Below, piece by piece: positions 25,761 through 35,500 of a DNA stretch of 64,000 nucleotides. The position numbers and the translations under genes are program-made. The stretch's first letter is position 1. Every line of letters begins with the position of its first letter. Source of the DNA: Peptoniphilaceae bacterium (GTDB lineage: Bacteria; Bacillota; Clostridia; Tissierellales; Peptoniphilaceae); contig JAQYEZ010000084.1 in the NCBI GenBank assembly GCA_028723425.1, positions 1 to 64,000 of the forward strand, given 5' to 3'. A model generated the notes under the pieces. That model was not told the origin of the DNA. It saw only the letters and a program-made list of their open reading frames with translations, and ran no database searches.

Positions 25761-26563
25761 TGTTTGCTCCTTTGTAAAGATTCTTCTTCTCTTTTTTGAA
25801 TGAAGAAATATCCCAAAATCATGGCAAAGGAAAGGATAAACATCAAAGTTGACAAGGCGTTGATTTCTAGTGAAACCCCTGCTCTAACCCTAGAGTATAT
25901 TTCTACAGAAAGAGTTGAAAATCCTGATCCTGTCACGAAAAATGTTACAGCAAAATCATCCAAAGAATAAGTTAAGGCCATAAAAAAACCTGTAAATATA
26001 CCTGATGCTATGTTTGGAAGAATGATTTTATTTAAAATCTGCATATCATTTGCCCCCAAATCTTCTGCCGCCTTTATCATATTAGCATTCAAGCTATAAA
26101 GCCTTGGCAAAACCATAAGGACAACTATAGGCACAGAAAAAGCCAAATGTGCCAAAAGAACCGTCCAAAATCCCATAGGCAGTGGCAATAGCAAGGTAAA
26201 TAGTACCAAGAAAGATGCCCCCATCATAACATCTGGCATAACCATCAATATGTTATTTAAGGTAAGAACATGTTCTTTTAATCTTTTGGATTTCATATAA
26301 TAAATAGATAAGGCTCCCAAACTTCCAACTATAGTTGCAAGCAAGGATGACAAAAGGGCTATTATCAAGGTATTAAAAACTATGACCCACAATCTTTTAT
26401 CCTCAAAAACCGCTCCATAATGCTTAAAGGAAAAACCTTGGAAAGAATTCATGGTCTTTCCAGAATTAAAGGAGTAAAAAATCAGATAAAAAATTGGCGC
26501 ATATAAAATTATAAAAACAAAAATCAAATACAAATTTGATAGCTTAAATTTTCTATTTTCCAT
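25757..26563 (-). CDS. potC: spermidine/putrescine ABC transporter permease PotC
   Basis: A 268-residue inner permease with six hydrophobic segments. It has the coupling EAA loop in KAAEDLGANDMQILNKIILP and the PotC-typical VTGSGFSTLSVEIYSRVRAG. It pairs with PotB to form the membrane channel of the polyamine importer. The ATG shares one base with the potB stop codon (TAATG), and the downstream end overlaps potD by four bases, so the operon is tightly coupled. Confidence 0.93.
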   Translation of the reverse strand: MENRKFKLSNLYLIFVFIILYAPIFYLIFYSFNSGKTMNSFQGFSFKHYGAVFEDKRLWVIVFNTLIIALLSSLLATIVGSLGALSIYYMKSKRLKEHVLTLNNILMVMPDVMMGASFLVLFTLLLPLPMGFWTVLLAHLAFSVPIVVLMVLPRLYSLNANMIKAAEDLGANDMQILNKIILPNIASGIFTGFFMALTYSLDDFAVTFFVTGSGFSTLSVEIYSRVRAGVSLEINALSTLMFILSFAMILGYFFIQKREEESLQRSKQ

Positions 26564-27354
26564 TACTTACTCCTTTTTCTAGCATTTAATATAACCATTA
26601 CAATAAACATCAAGAAAATGAGAACTATGCCAATAGTAGAGCCCATACCCCAGTTTTGTGTCACCAAGTAGTGCTCTTCAACTGCAGTTCCCAAGGTTAT
26701 TATCTTGTTTCCTCCAATAATCCTCGTAATAAGAAAAAGTGAAAGAGATGGTATAAATACAGCTTGTATGCCTGCTATTACCCCATTCATAGAAAGTGGT
26801 AGGATAATTCTTTTGAAAGTTTGCATAGAAGAAGCTCCCAAATCCATAGATGCTATGATATATTGGTCGGGTATTGCTTCCAAGGCCCTATAGATTGGCA
26901 AAATCATAAAAGGAATTTCTACATAAGAAGCTACCAAAACAAAAGCAGGATTTGTAAATAAGATTCCCTCTGATGCCAGGCCCAATATACCTGCAATTTT
27001 CCCATTTCTATTTAACAAGCCTATAAAAGCATAAGCTTTCAACAAAAGATTGATCCAAGTTGGTAGGGTAACCAACAAAAGCCAAAAATCCCTATTCTTA
27101 GTCGTCTTTAAAAAATAGGCAAAAGGATAAGAAATTATTAAAGTTACTCCAGTAATCAAAAAAGCTGTCAAAAATGAATTTGCAGTCATCAAAAGATATG
27201 AGAGATTGGCAAAATATGCCCTATAATTATCCAGAGTGATATTTCCATAAATATCCCTAAAAGATTGCAAAAACAAGAGAATAATTGGTGCTATTACAAA
27301 AAGACCTATCCAAATATAATAAAACAAAGACAGTTTTCTATATTTTTTTCCCAT
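26563..27354 (-). CDS. potB: spermidine/putrescine ABC transporter permease PotB
   Basis: A 263-residue permease with six hydrophobic segments. The EAA-type loop is ASMDLGASSMQTFKRIILPL, and the segment TRIIGGNKIITLGTAVEEHY is typical of PotB. It joins PotC as the channel pair. Its start shares one base with the potA stop. Confidence 0.93.
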   Translation of the reverse strand: MGKKYRKLSLFYYIWIGLFVIAPIILLFLQSFRDIYGNITLDNYRAYFANLSYLLMTANSFLTAFLITGVTLIISYPFAYFLKTTKNRDFWLLLVTLPTWINLLLKAYAFIGLLNRNGKIAGILGLASEGILFTNPAFVLVASYVEIPFMILPIYRALEAIPDQYIIASMDLGASSMQTFKRIILPLSMNGVIAGIQAVFIPSLSLFLITRIIGGNKIITLGTAVEEHYLVTQNWGMGSTIGIVLIFLMFIVMVILNARKRSK

Positions 27355-28457
27355 TATTCACCTCCAGCGTATTTTTCAATTCTCTTATCAAAGTCATCCT
27401 CAGACTCATTAAATCTCATTACATGAATATCCTCAGCTGCTATGCTAATTCCTACGTCATCACCTTCTTGGTAGCTTCTAGTGGTGTGGATTTTCCACAT
27501 AAAATCACTGTCATCATAGCAAATAAGTTCATTAAAAACTCCACGAAAGAGTATATTATCAATCTTTGCCTTGATATCGCCATCATCTGAAGCTACCAAA
27601 GTTACATCTTCCGGTCTAATAACAACCTCAACTTTTTCACCCTTTGGAATACCCGCATCAGAGCATTTGAATTCTTTTCCGGCAAATTCTACCAGATAGT
27701 CATCTTTCATAACAGCTTCAAGTATATTAGAATCGCCAATAAATTGTGCAACATAGCGATTGATTGGCTCATTGTAAATATCAGTAGGTGGGCCCGATTG
27801 TACGATTTTTCCCTTATCCATAACAAAAATCCAATCAGACATAGCAAGGGCCTCTTCTTGGTCATGGGTAACAAAGACAAAGGTAATTCCAAGCTCCCAT
27901 TGGAGGTCACGTAATAAGACCTGCATAGATTTTCTAAGCTTCATATCAAGAGCAGATAAAGGCTCATCAAGTAGCAAAACTTGAGGCTTATTTACTATGG
28001 CTCTGGCAATTGCAACTCTTTGTTGTTGACCTCCAGACATCTCATGAACCTTCCTTTTAGAAAAACCAGAAAGTTGAACCATGTCCAAGGCCTTATCTAC
28101 CTCTTTTTTTATAATAGCCTTGTCCACTCCTTTTATATCAAGACCAAAGGCCACATTATCATAAACATTCATATGAGGAAATAAAGAATAATTTTGGAAA
28201 ACAGTATTAACCTTTCTCTTTGCTGGTGGCAGAGAATTTACATCTTTGCCATTAATATAAACTTTACCCGAACTAGGCTCGACAAAGCCTGCTATAATAT
28301 TTAAAATTGTAGTTTTTCCACATCCAGAAGGTCCAAGCAAAGTATAAAACTTCCCCTTCTCTAGCTCTATATCTACAGATTTCAAAACCTCTTCATCATC
28401 AAAAACCTTACTTACAGATCTTAAAACCACAGAATATTTGTCAAAATTTTCGCTCAT
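27354..28457 (-). CDS. potA: spermidine/putrescine ABC transporter ATPase
   Basis: A 367-residue ATPase. It shows Walker [10 protein letters not shown], the signature [14 protein letters not shown], Walker [13 protein letters not shown] and the switch histidine in VTHDQEEAL. The last ~110 residues form the TOBE-type regulatory domain ([11 protein letters not shown]). It powers PotBCD polyamine import from the cytoplasm. The start is placed at the ATG at 28455-28457, where GTGAGGTAGAA precedes it. It opens the operon potA-potB-potC-potD, whose members overlap each other. Confidence 0.95.
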   Translation of the reverse strand: MSENFDKYSVVLRSVSKVFDDEEVLKSVDIELEKGKFYTLLGPSGCGKTTILNIIAGFVEPSSGKVYINGKDVNSLPPAKRKVNTVFQNYSLFPHMNVYDNVAFGLDIKGVDKAIIKKEVDKALDMVQLSGFSKRKVHEMSGGQQQRVAIARAIVNKPQVLLLDEPLSALDMKLRKSMQVLLRDLQWELGITFVFVTHDQEEALAMSDWIFVMDKGKIVQSGPPTDIYNEPINRYVAQFIGDSNILEAVMKDDYLVEFAGKEFKCSDAGIPKGEKVEVVIRPEDVTLVASDDGDIKAKIDNILFRGVFNELICYDDSDFMWKIHTTRSYQEGDDVGISIAAEDIHVMRFNESEDDFDKRIEKYAGGE

Positions 28458-28672
28458 TTCTACCTCACTAAAACAGAATTTCAAAGGACTAATTTTTACA
28501 CAAAAAGGTCAAAACCCTTTAAACTCTCCTAGTCACAATACTAGTATTTTAACATATTTTTAATAAATTTATGTAATTATTTAATGAAAAATGCTTGTTT
28601 ATCTCATATAATCTTACCTTTTTGTCTTTTTTTATAAACTTTGACCTAAAAGTAAGATTTTTTCTAGAAAAA

Positions 28673-28694
28673 AAGACCAACCAAAGTTGATCTT
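28673..28694 (-). terminator. terminator of the pilus operon
   Basis: AAGACCAAC (28673-28681) pairs with GTTGATCTT (28686-28694) with one G-T pair. Seven T residues follow on the minus strand. Confidence 0.85.
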
Positions 28695-28699
28695 AAAAT

Positions 28700-29275
28700 T
28701 TAAAATTCATTTTCAATTCTATTTGCTCTTATGGTAAACCTTGTTGACCTATCCCATATGTTACATGTAAATAAGCTTAAATCATAAGCCGAATTTAGCA
28801 TATCTTTTACATCATAGCCATCTATTATTTCCCTAGCCACAACTTGGTAGCTAATTTTTCTTCCTAGGACATCTACAAAAATTATTTTATCATTTTCCTT
28901 TAGTTTTGGAAGATCTCCAAAATGACTCTTGTAGTTGTGAGCCATGATTATTAAAGGCTGGTCATATGATTTGCCCATATATTTATTCGGAAAAGACTTC
29001 ATCAAATCATAGGACCAAGCTGCTGTAATAGGAAGTTTTTTCCCTATAGCTGGTATTTCAAGCTCTCCTATAAAATCTATACCATTTATATTTTTTATTG
29101 GTATATTTAAATCAATTTCATCATTAGGTAAATCTTCTTTTGCTGTAGCTAGCTTTTTTACAACCTCTTTTCCTGCTTTATCTGCCTTATTAGACATAAT
29201 AATATTATAAAAAGTAAGACAGATGCCAAAAATAATAAGACTTAGGCCAAGGGCTTTAAAAATTTTACTCTTCAT
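28700..29275 (-). CDS. sortase, probably anchoring or accessory
   Basis: About 191 residues with an N-terminal membrane segment (LGLSLIIFGICLTFYNI) and a sortase domain. Catalytic residues are visible: His113 in IIMAHNYKSHFG, Cys171 in SLFTCNIW and Arg179 in the following strand. The TLxTC consensus is altered to SLFTC. It lacks the long N-terminal lid and C-terminal membrane helix of class C pilus sortases, so a housekeeping or anchoring role (attaching the finished pilus or the LPQTG protein next door) is more likely than pilin polymerisation. I cannot assign its class with confidence. The gene overlaps the upstream LPQTG gene by 11 bases and is the last in the operon. Confidence 0.85.
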   Translation of the reverse strand: MKSKIFKALGLSLIIFGICLTFYNIIMSNKADKAGKEVVKKLATAKEDLPNDEIDLNIPIKNINGIDFIGELEIPAIGKKLPITAAWSYDLMKSFPNKYMGKSYDQPLIIMAHNYKSHFGDLPKLKENDKIIFVDVLGRKISYQVVAREIIDGYDVKDMLNSAYDLSLFTCNIWDRSTRFTIRANRIENEF

Positions 29276-30173
29276 TTTTTCTTCCATAAGCTATTAGTAT
29301 TATTCCTATACCAATAAGGAAAGGAACAGGCAACCACAACTGACCAGTTTGTGGGAGCTTTTTTATAGATTTACTATCATTTTTTACTTGATTTTTATTT
29401 ACTTTGTCGGATTTTTCTCCTGATTTATCTTTGGATAAGTTATTATTGCTAGAATCTTTATGCTTATTAATTTTATCATTATTTGTTTTTTTGCCACTTA
29501 GTTTGATATAGAAAGTATTATTTATCCTATCAATATAAAAATAATAAGCATCCAGGTTTTTAGGCCAAATCGAATATTTTTTCTTAGGATCAAGATTTTT
29601 AAAGGTATGCCTATAAAAATTATCCTTGGTTAAAGTAATTGTAGCTACCAAGTTCCCCTTTGAATCAAAAAGTCCAACCTCTACTTGTCCAGAAAAATCA
29701 AAGTTTCCTGAATCAAAAATAACATTTAAATTTTGACCTTTTTCATCTTCGCTAGGATTGATAGGCTCTTCTTCTTTTTTTACGTAAAGATTTTCCACTC
29801 CATCTTTCTTAAGCACAAGAGGCCTTGAGCTAATAAGATTTTTGCCATAGATTTTTTTATCAAAATCTAAAAGATAATAGCCCTTATCCTTAAAATTAAT
29901 AACATTATTTGAGCCAAGCCTAAATTCCAGCCTTGTTTTTTTACCAAGTTTTTTAGCATAAGCATAAGCCTGTAAGCTTGTAGCAAGCCTTCTTTTTTCT
30001 GTAGAGTTTAAATCATCAAAATTATTATCAAACTTATAAAAATCAAGTTTTTCTATTGACTCAAAATAATAGACATCTAAAGCCAAGGACTCTTCTCTTG
30101 CATAGGCTCTTGTAGCAAAAATTGTCATTATTCCTATAAGCAGTATTAAGATTTTCTTTTTCATTTCAATCAC
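29265..30173 (-). CDS. LPQTG cell-wall anchored protein, probable minor pilin or partner of the second sortase
   Basis: A 302-residue surface protein. It begins with a signal peptide (KKKILILLIGIMTIFATRAYA) and ends with the sorting signal LPQTG at residue 273, a hydrophobic segment and a GRKNEE tail. Between them are a helical region, a beta-rich domain (NFDFSGQVEVGLFDSKGNLV) and a Lys/Asn/Ser-rich spacer before the anchor. No isopeptide E-box is evident. It lies between the two sortase genes and overlaps the second one, which suggests that the second sortase handles it. A GTG start is likely, with a weak AAAGG site; an ATG three codons later is the alternative. Confidence 0.83.
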   Translation of the reverse strand: MIEMKKKILILLIGIMTIFATRAYAREESLALDVYYFESIEKLDFYKFDNNFDDLNSTEKRRLATSLQAYAYAKKLGKKTRLEFRLGSNNVINFKDKGYYLLDFDKKIYGKNLISSRPLVLKKDGVENLYVKKEEEPINPSEDEKGQNLNVIFDSGNFDFSGQVEVGLFDSKGNLVATITLTKDNFYRHTFKNLDPKKKYSIWPKNLDAYYFYIDRINNTFYIKLSGKKTNNDKINKHKDSSNNNLSKDKSGEKSDKVNKNQVKNDSKSIKKLPQTGQLWLPVPFLIGIGIILIAYGRKNEE

Positions 30174-30174
30174 T

Positions 30175-30978
30175 TTACCTTTTGTTTAACTTTAAACTTA
30201 CAAGAGCATATATGATAGAGGCTGGGATAATCATAATCGCAGCAACTGTAATAGGTTTAATTCTTACAGCTTCAGAAGACAAGTAGGATAAATCTTCAAG
30301 ACTTTCTATCCTCTCTCCCCTCACCAGAAGCCTGTGAGTATTGATACCATAAGGAGTACATGTTATCAAAGTTACATAATCCTTTTTTGGATTTATGAGC
30401 AAATCCTTGGTATCTTGGGGCTCGACAACAGTTATCTGGTCAACCTTATAGTCAAGTTCTCTATCAAGAACATATATTTTAAAAATATCGCCTATCTCAA
30501 GCTGGTCTATATCTGTAAAAAGCCTTGCAGAAACTAAGCCTCTATGACCTGTTATAGCCGCATGGGTCCCCTTGCCACCAACTGGTAGAGAGGACCAGTC
30601 TATATGACCCAAACCTGATGTTAGAACACTTTCTTCAGTTCCATGATAAACTGGAAGCCTAACATTTATAGAGGGTATATAGACTGTAGCCATGATATCA
30701 CTTCCCCCAAGACTTAAAAGATTTTTATAATTATCCATAGGCTTTATATGTTCTAGGGAGTGTTTTCTGGTCAAAAGTTCTTTGTTATAAGCTTGGGCCT
30801 TTTCATATTCCTTGTCCAAACGATCTTTAGAGTAAGATTTTACCCTATCTTGGTAATCTTCAACAACCTTTGTTGATCTTGATGCATTCCAATAATCAGC
30901 TATACTTGGATAGGCAAGTAGGGAAATACCAAGAATAAGAAAAATAACCAAAACTACATTTACTTTATCCTTAAACAT
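30175..30978 (-). CDS. class C pilin-polymerising sortase
   Basis: The 267-residue protein has the class C layout: N-terminal membrane segment, a helical lid region (residues 35-80), the catalytic domain and a C-terminal membrane segment (ITVAAIMIIPASIIYALV). Active-site residues are His145 in ITGHRG, Cys207 in LITCTPYGINTHR and Arg216. Further class C motifs are IPSINVRLPVYHG and HRGLVSARLFTDI. It joins pilin subunits through their LPXTG threonine and a pilin lysine, on the outer face of the membrane. The gene follows the major pilin by 18 bases. The usual DPF/W lid anchor is not evident. Confidence 0.93.
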   Translation of the reverse strand: MFKDKVNVVLVIFLILGISLLAYPSIADYWNASRSTKVVEDYQDRVKSYSKDRLDKEYEKAQAYNKELLTRKHSLEHIKPMDNYKNLLSLGGSDIMATVYIPSINVRLPVYHGTEESVLTSGLGHIDWSSLPVGGKGTHAAITGHRGLVSARLFTDIDQLEIGDIFKIYVLDRELDYKVDQITVVEPQDTKDLLINPKKDYVTLITCTPYGINTHRLLVRGERIESLEDLSYLSSEAVRIKPITVAAIMIIPASIIYALVSLKLNKR

Positions 30979-30996
30979 ATTTCCCTCTCATCTTAC

Positions 30997-32508
30997 TTAT
31001 GCATTTCTTTGCTTATTTTTATTTCTAGAAACAAGAATTATTAAAGCTACAAAGAAGACAATTGCTCCTACAGTGTAAATTAGAGTTCTACCCATACCAC
31101 CAGTATCTGGAAGTTTTTTTCCAGTTTCGTTTTTAATTTTAACTGTGTTATCTTCTCCTTGTGATCCTGTACCACCAACTGTATATGATAAAGACTTAGG
31201 TTCATTTTCTGATTCTTCTATATTTAGTGAAATTCTTCCTTCCAATGGATTGTAACCGTCTGGAGCTTTTGTTTCTTCAATATAATATTTACCAGTTTTA
31301 AGTCCTTTTATTAAGAATTTACCTGTACTATCTGTGCTTATAGAATCACTACCATTTGTATCATAAAAATACTCTTGTTTACCACTATCTTGAGAGAATT
31401 TTAAGGCCTCTCCACCATTTTCTTGTCTATAAATCTTAAATGTAGCATCTTTTAGAGGAGTATTTTCGCCTGTATATTTATAAATATTGAAATCAGTTGT
31501 TTTTACAGCTGCTTTCTTTTCTATTGATTTATCTTTATCATAGGCTAAATTTGCAGTATTTTCATTAAGAACTATTGCCTTATCATTGCTAATACTTGCT
31601 TGTGTATTTAATTTTGCAACATAAGTAATTGTAACAGTTCTTTCATTTTGATCTTCTTTTTTTGCTAACTCTTTAATTGTGTCAACTGGGAAAGTTACAC
31701 TTAGGTCTCTATTAGCTGATGATAGGTCTTTGTCTACAGTATACTTGCTCTTATCAAGGTCTGTTTGACCAACTTTAATAGAAAAATCACTCACATAGTC
31801 CAAGCCAGCTGGCAATTTGTCAGTCAAAACATAGGCAGAGTTTGCGTTTTTGTGTAATTCTGGAACTGTAAAACTTAATTTGAATGTCAAATTTTCCCCT
31901 ATATCTGCATAAGTAGATTCTGCAAAATCACTAGCTGTTCCACCTTTTACCTTTTTAGAAAAATCCATTAAAGCTTCAGTTGGGTTTTTCTCTTTAACTG
32001 TTGCTTCTTTGTCTGTAGAAGTTAAAGATACTATAGTTCCTGCACTAGACTTAATCATATAGTAACCTAAGTCAAGATTTGTCCATTCAATATTAGCATC
32101 ACTTTCTGCTTTTTTTTGTTGTTTCATATCTTCTAATTGGTCAGAGTTATCATATAACCATTTAGAAAATTCATAAACATTTTCTTCTGTAAGAAAATTT
32201 GTATCCACAATATAAGAATTACCTTTTTTAACTAGTAAGGCTTTATATTTATCACTTCCCAATATTAATTGTTGAACTTGATCTGTTGCTGGTTTATATG
32301 AATAAGCATTTTTATCCTTATTATTTGGATCATTTTCTTGATAGCTTAAATCAAATATCTTATATAGGTCATACGTTTCACCCTCAGTTGGTTTTTCTAA
32401 AGTAATCTTACCTTCTCCAGCAGCCTTAGCTTTAAAAGGTGCAAATACAGATAGTATTATTCCTAGCACCAAAACTAAACTTAACTTCTTAAATTTTTGT
32501 AGTTTCAT
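30997..32508 (-). CDS. major pilin subunit (LPDTG, isopeptide-type)
   Basis: The 503 residues start with a signal peptide ending near AKAA and finish with LPDTG at residue 466, a membrane segment and a basic tail. The middle part (GENLTFKLSFTVPELHKNAN and VLTDKLPAGLDYVSD) is typical of fimbrial isopeptide domains. The last domain before the anchor is Cna-B/SpaA-like, with TFKIYRQENGGE and the E-box YYIEETKAPDGYNPL whose glutamate catalyses isopeptide formation. This is the expected pilus shaft protein, polymerised by the neighbouring class C sortase. Its ATG overlaps the stop of the giant adhesin gene by four bases. The pilin-motif lysine was not identified with certainty. Confidence 0.92.
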   Translation of the reverse strand: MKLQKFKKLSLVLVLGIILSVFAPFKAKAAGEGKITLEKPTEGETYDLYKIFDLSYQENDPNNKDKNAYSYKPATDQVQQLILGSDKYKALLVKKGNSYIVDTNFLTEENVYEFSKWLYDNSDQLEDMKQQKKAESDANIEWTNLDLGYYMIKSSAGTIVSLTSTDKEATVKEKNPTEALMDFSKKVKGGTASDFAESTYADIGENLTFKLSFTVPELHKNANSAYVLTDKLPAGLDYVSDFSIKVGQTDLDKSKYTVDKDLSSANRDLSVTFPVDTIKELAKKEDQNERTVTITYVAKLNTQASISNDKAIVLNENTANLAYDKDKSIEKKAAVKTTDFNIYKYTGENTPLKDATFKIYRQENGGEALKFSQDSGKQEYFYDTNGSDSISTDSTGKFLIKGLKTGKYYIEETKAPDGYNPLEGRISLNIEESENEPKSLSYTVGGTGSQGEDNTVKIKNETGKKLPDTGGMGRTLIYTVGAIVFFVALIILVSRNKNKQRNA

Positions 32509-35500
32509 ATTATTCTCCTTTTTTTATTTTTATATATTAATAAAGTTGTTGCCATTATAATCATAATTGTTCCAACCTTATAAATACGATTTTCACCAAG
32601 CCCACCAGTATCTGGTAGCTTGTAGTTTGACCTATCTAGGCGTATTGTGATAAATAAAGTTCCACCATCTTCTGCGTAGGAAATTTTATATTTTCCATCC
32701 ACAGAATAGTCATTACTAGCACCATTTTTTAGTTGTGCTTTTAATTCGTTATTAGAATCTTTTACAACTTCTATTTCTAAAGGTCTTTCTAAGGCATAGT
32801 AAATCAAATCTTTTTCATCTTTTGTGTCATTTGGGTTAAAAGACTGTTCTAATATATATTTGTTTCCCTCGTACATAGCAAGTTTAAAAATCTGTTCTTG
32901 ACCATTTTTATCAGTAAAGAACTCTTTGCTATAGTCAGCATCATTGGCCTTATCAGGAAATTCTACTATTGGTTTTTTGAGTAAATACCAAATTCCATCT
33001 TGACCAAAATCCTTGTATGCTAAGCCGTCACTTTCATCTATGGACCCGTAAAGCTTAAAGCCCATATCACTTACTGGTATAAACTTTTCCTTCTGATAAT
33101 CTTTACCTAAAACTTGTACTACTAGGTCAAAGACATCTGTATATATATTGGTTAGTTCAAATATCCTCTTGCCATCTTCCTTTAGGTCATCGTTTGTGAT
33201 CTTATATGGATATTGTCTTCGTGGCAAATCATTTCCATCAAATTTTGCCTTTCTTTTTACAACAGGAAATCTTTCATGATTATAGCCTTCTTCTTCTATA
33301 CTTATATGGTCTAAAACTGGATTTAATTTTCCATCACTTGCAAACAAATCTATAGTGTCTGCTTTATTATCAAGACTATTAAGGCTATCTATTTGCCATC
33401 TAAGGCGTCTTTTTAGTACAAGACCTAAAGAATTTTCGTAGTTTAAGCTACTTTCTGCTATTTCTTTGTTATTTTTATCATATCCTTTTACCAGAATTTT
33501 AAACTCATTTGGAGAAAATTTAGAATCATTACTTAGGATATCAGAAATTTCTGTGATTGATGTTCCTACAAAATCTTTTATTATAGTAAGTGCCTTGGTC
33601 TTGTTTTTATACTTGATATTTATGGTATTTTCTACCATAAGAGTATCATCTGAAGTTTTGGATGCTACAAAGTCTACATTTGCTGGTGGACTTCCTTCTA
33701 TTAAATATGAGCCATTTTCATCTTTTATACTAAAATCTATTTGACCAATCTCTTCATATAAGGGATCAGGATTTGCTTCTTTTAACCTGTACTTACCTGG
33801 ATCAAGATCTGAAAATGTTGCTAAGCCATTTGATAGACTTGTGGCTTCTTGTATTTGCCTTTCAATACCATTTTCCAGCTTATAGAGGACATATGTTCTA
33901 CCCATCAGAGGATTTCCTGTAAGAGATACAGTCGATTTTACTTTGACTGTACCTTTGGAACTATAATGGTTAGTAAAGCCAACCATATAATATTTGTTAG
34001 AATTTAAAACTTCTTTGATTCTTATCCCCCTAGTGGTCATATTTTTAAGGTCACTAGCTTTATAGTAATAGTTGCTAGATTCTTCCTTATTTTGATCGTA
34101 GGCATATGCTTCAGTTTTTACGTACAAATCTTTTTCTAAAGGTCCACTTTGAGCTCCTGTTTCTTCTATAACAAAATCCATATCAGCTAGGACTGGTAAA
34201 GACCAAGTTACATGTCTGTTTTCTTTATCATAGCTAGTTCCAACTCTTTCTATATCCCAATAAGTTAAAGGTAAATCTCCTATTGTTGGCTTACGTGTTT
34301 TTTGAATAGAACCAGATTCGCCACTATCATTTACCCTATCAAAAGACAAGTTATAAAGTGAAGTTTTAAAGTCTTCTACTTTAGGCTTAGCCTTATTGCT
34401 ATCGCTATCTATTAGGATATTAATTTGAAACTTATCTGTGCCTTGGTTATCAGTCCCCTTTCTTAGCCTTTCTAGTTCTGTATCATTGACATTTTCAAAA
34501 TACTTTTCTGCAGATATAATTTTTGTATAAGCGTAAAGTACTCCTCTAAGGACTAGACCACCATTTGTTTTTTTCAAATCCAAATAGTCAATCCCCACGT
34601 TTTCTATATCTATGTTATCTTTATTTATATTTTGTATCTCAGTTTGATCATCGAGAATTTCTTGAGGCGTTTTACCTTTTGTAGAAATTGCATATTTTAG
34701 GATTCCAGCTTTGCTAGAGTTGTTTTTTAACCATTCAATACTTGCATTTTTTATTTTATTGCTAGTCATAGGATTTGCTATGCTGTAATCATTACTTACT
34801 AGTTTTCCTGATGAATCGCTAATATTTTTGAATACTATTTGATTTTTATACTTATCTTCTACAAAATCACCATATGTTTCAGGAAATTCCACGTTTAAGA
34901 CATTTTTAAATAAGTCTTTTAACTTACTATCATTAGTACAAGTTGAATTATCCAAAGGATTTGGTGCAAGAGTTGCATTTGGAAAGAGTATTCTACCTTC
35001 AGCCATAAGAGGAGAAAGGTTAGCTTTTGTGTTTTTTATATTTGTATCTTCCCTTGCTATTATTTCTTGTGCTTGTATTCCTCTTTCTACATCAAAAATT
35101 CCTGACCATGGATTAAAGTAGAAATACAAAGGAGTCGATAATTCTACAAAGATTGTTTCCAAAGTAATATCAGATTCAAATGGGATAAATAGATCCTCAC
35201 TTGCCTTAGTCTCACTTGGCTTACTCCCAGTATCTTCTACAATAGAAAGTCCTTCTTTTTTTATCTTGATCCCTGCTACATCTTTGCCTTCTAGGCTTTG
35301 GACTGCCTTTTCAAATTTGGCATCTTTATAAATTACATACTTCTTTCCATTAACAGCTGCAGAATATCCTATAAATTTATATTCTGCATAAGGATCTGTC
35401 AAAGAAGCCTTGGAGATATTAGCAGGCAAACCTTCATCACTTGGTAAATTTAGCCTATACAAATTTTTGTAAGGATTATCTGAAGGAAAATCTTGTTTTT

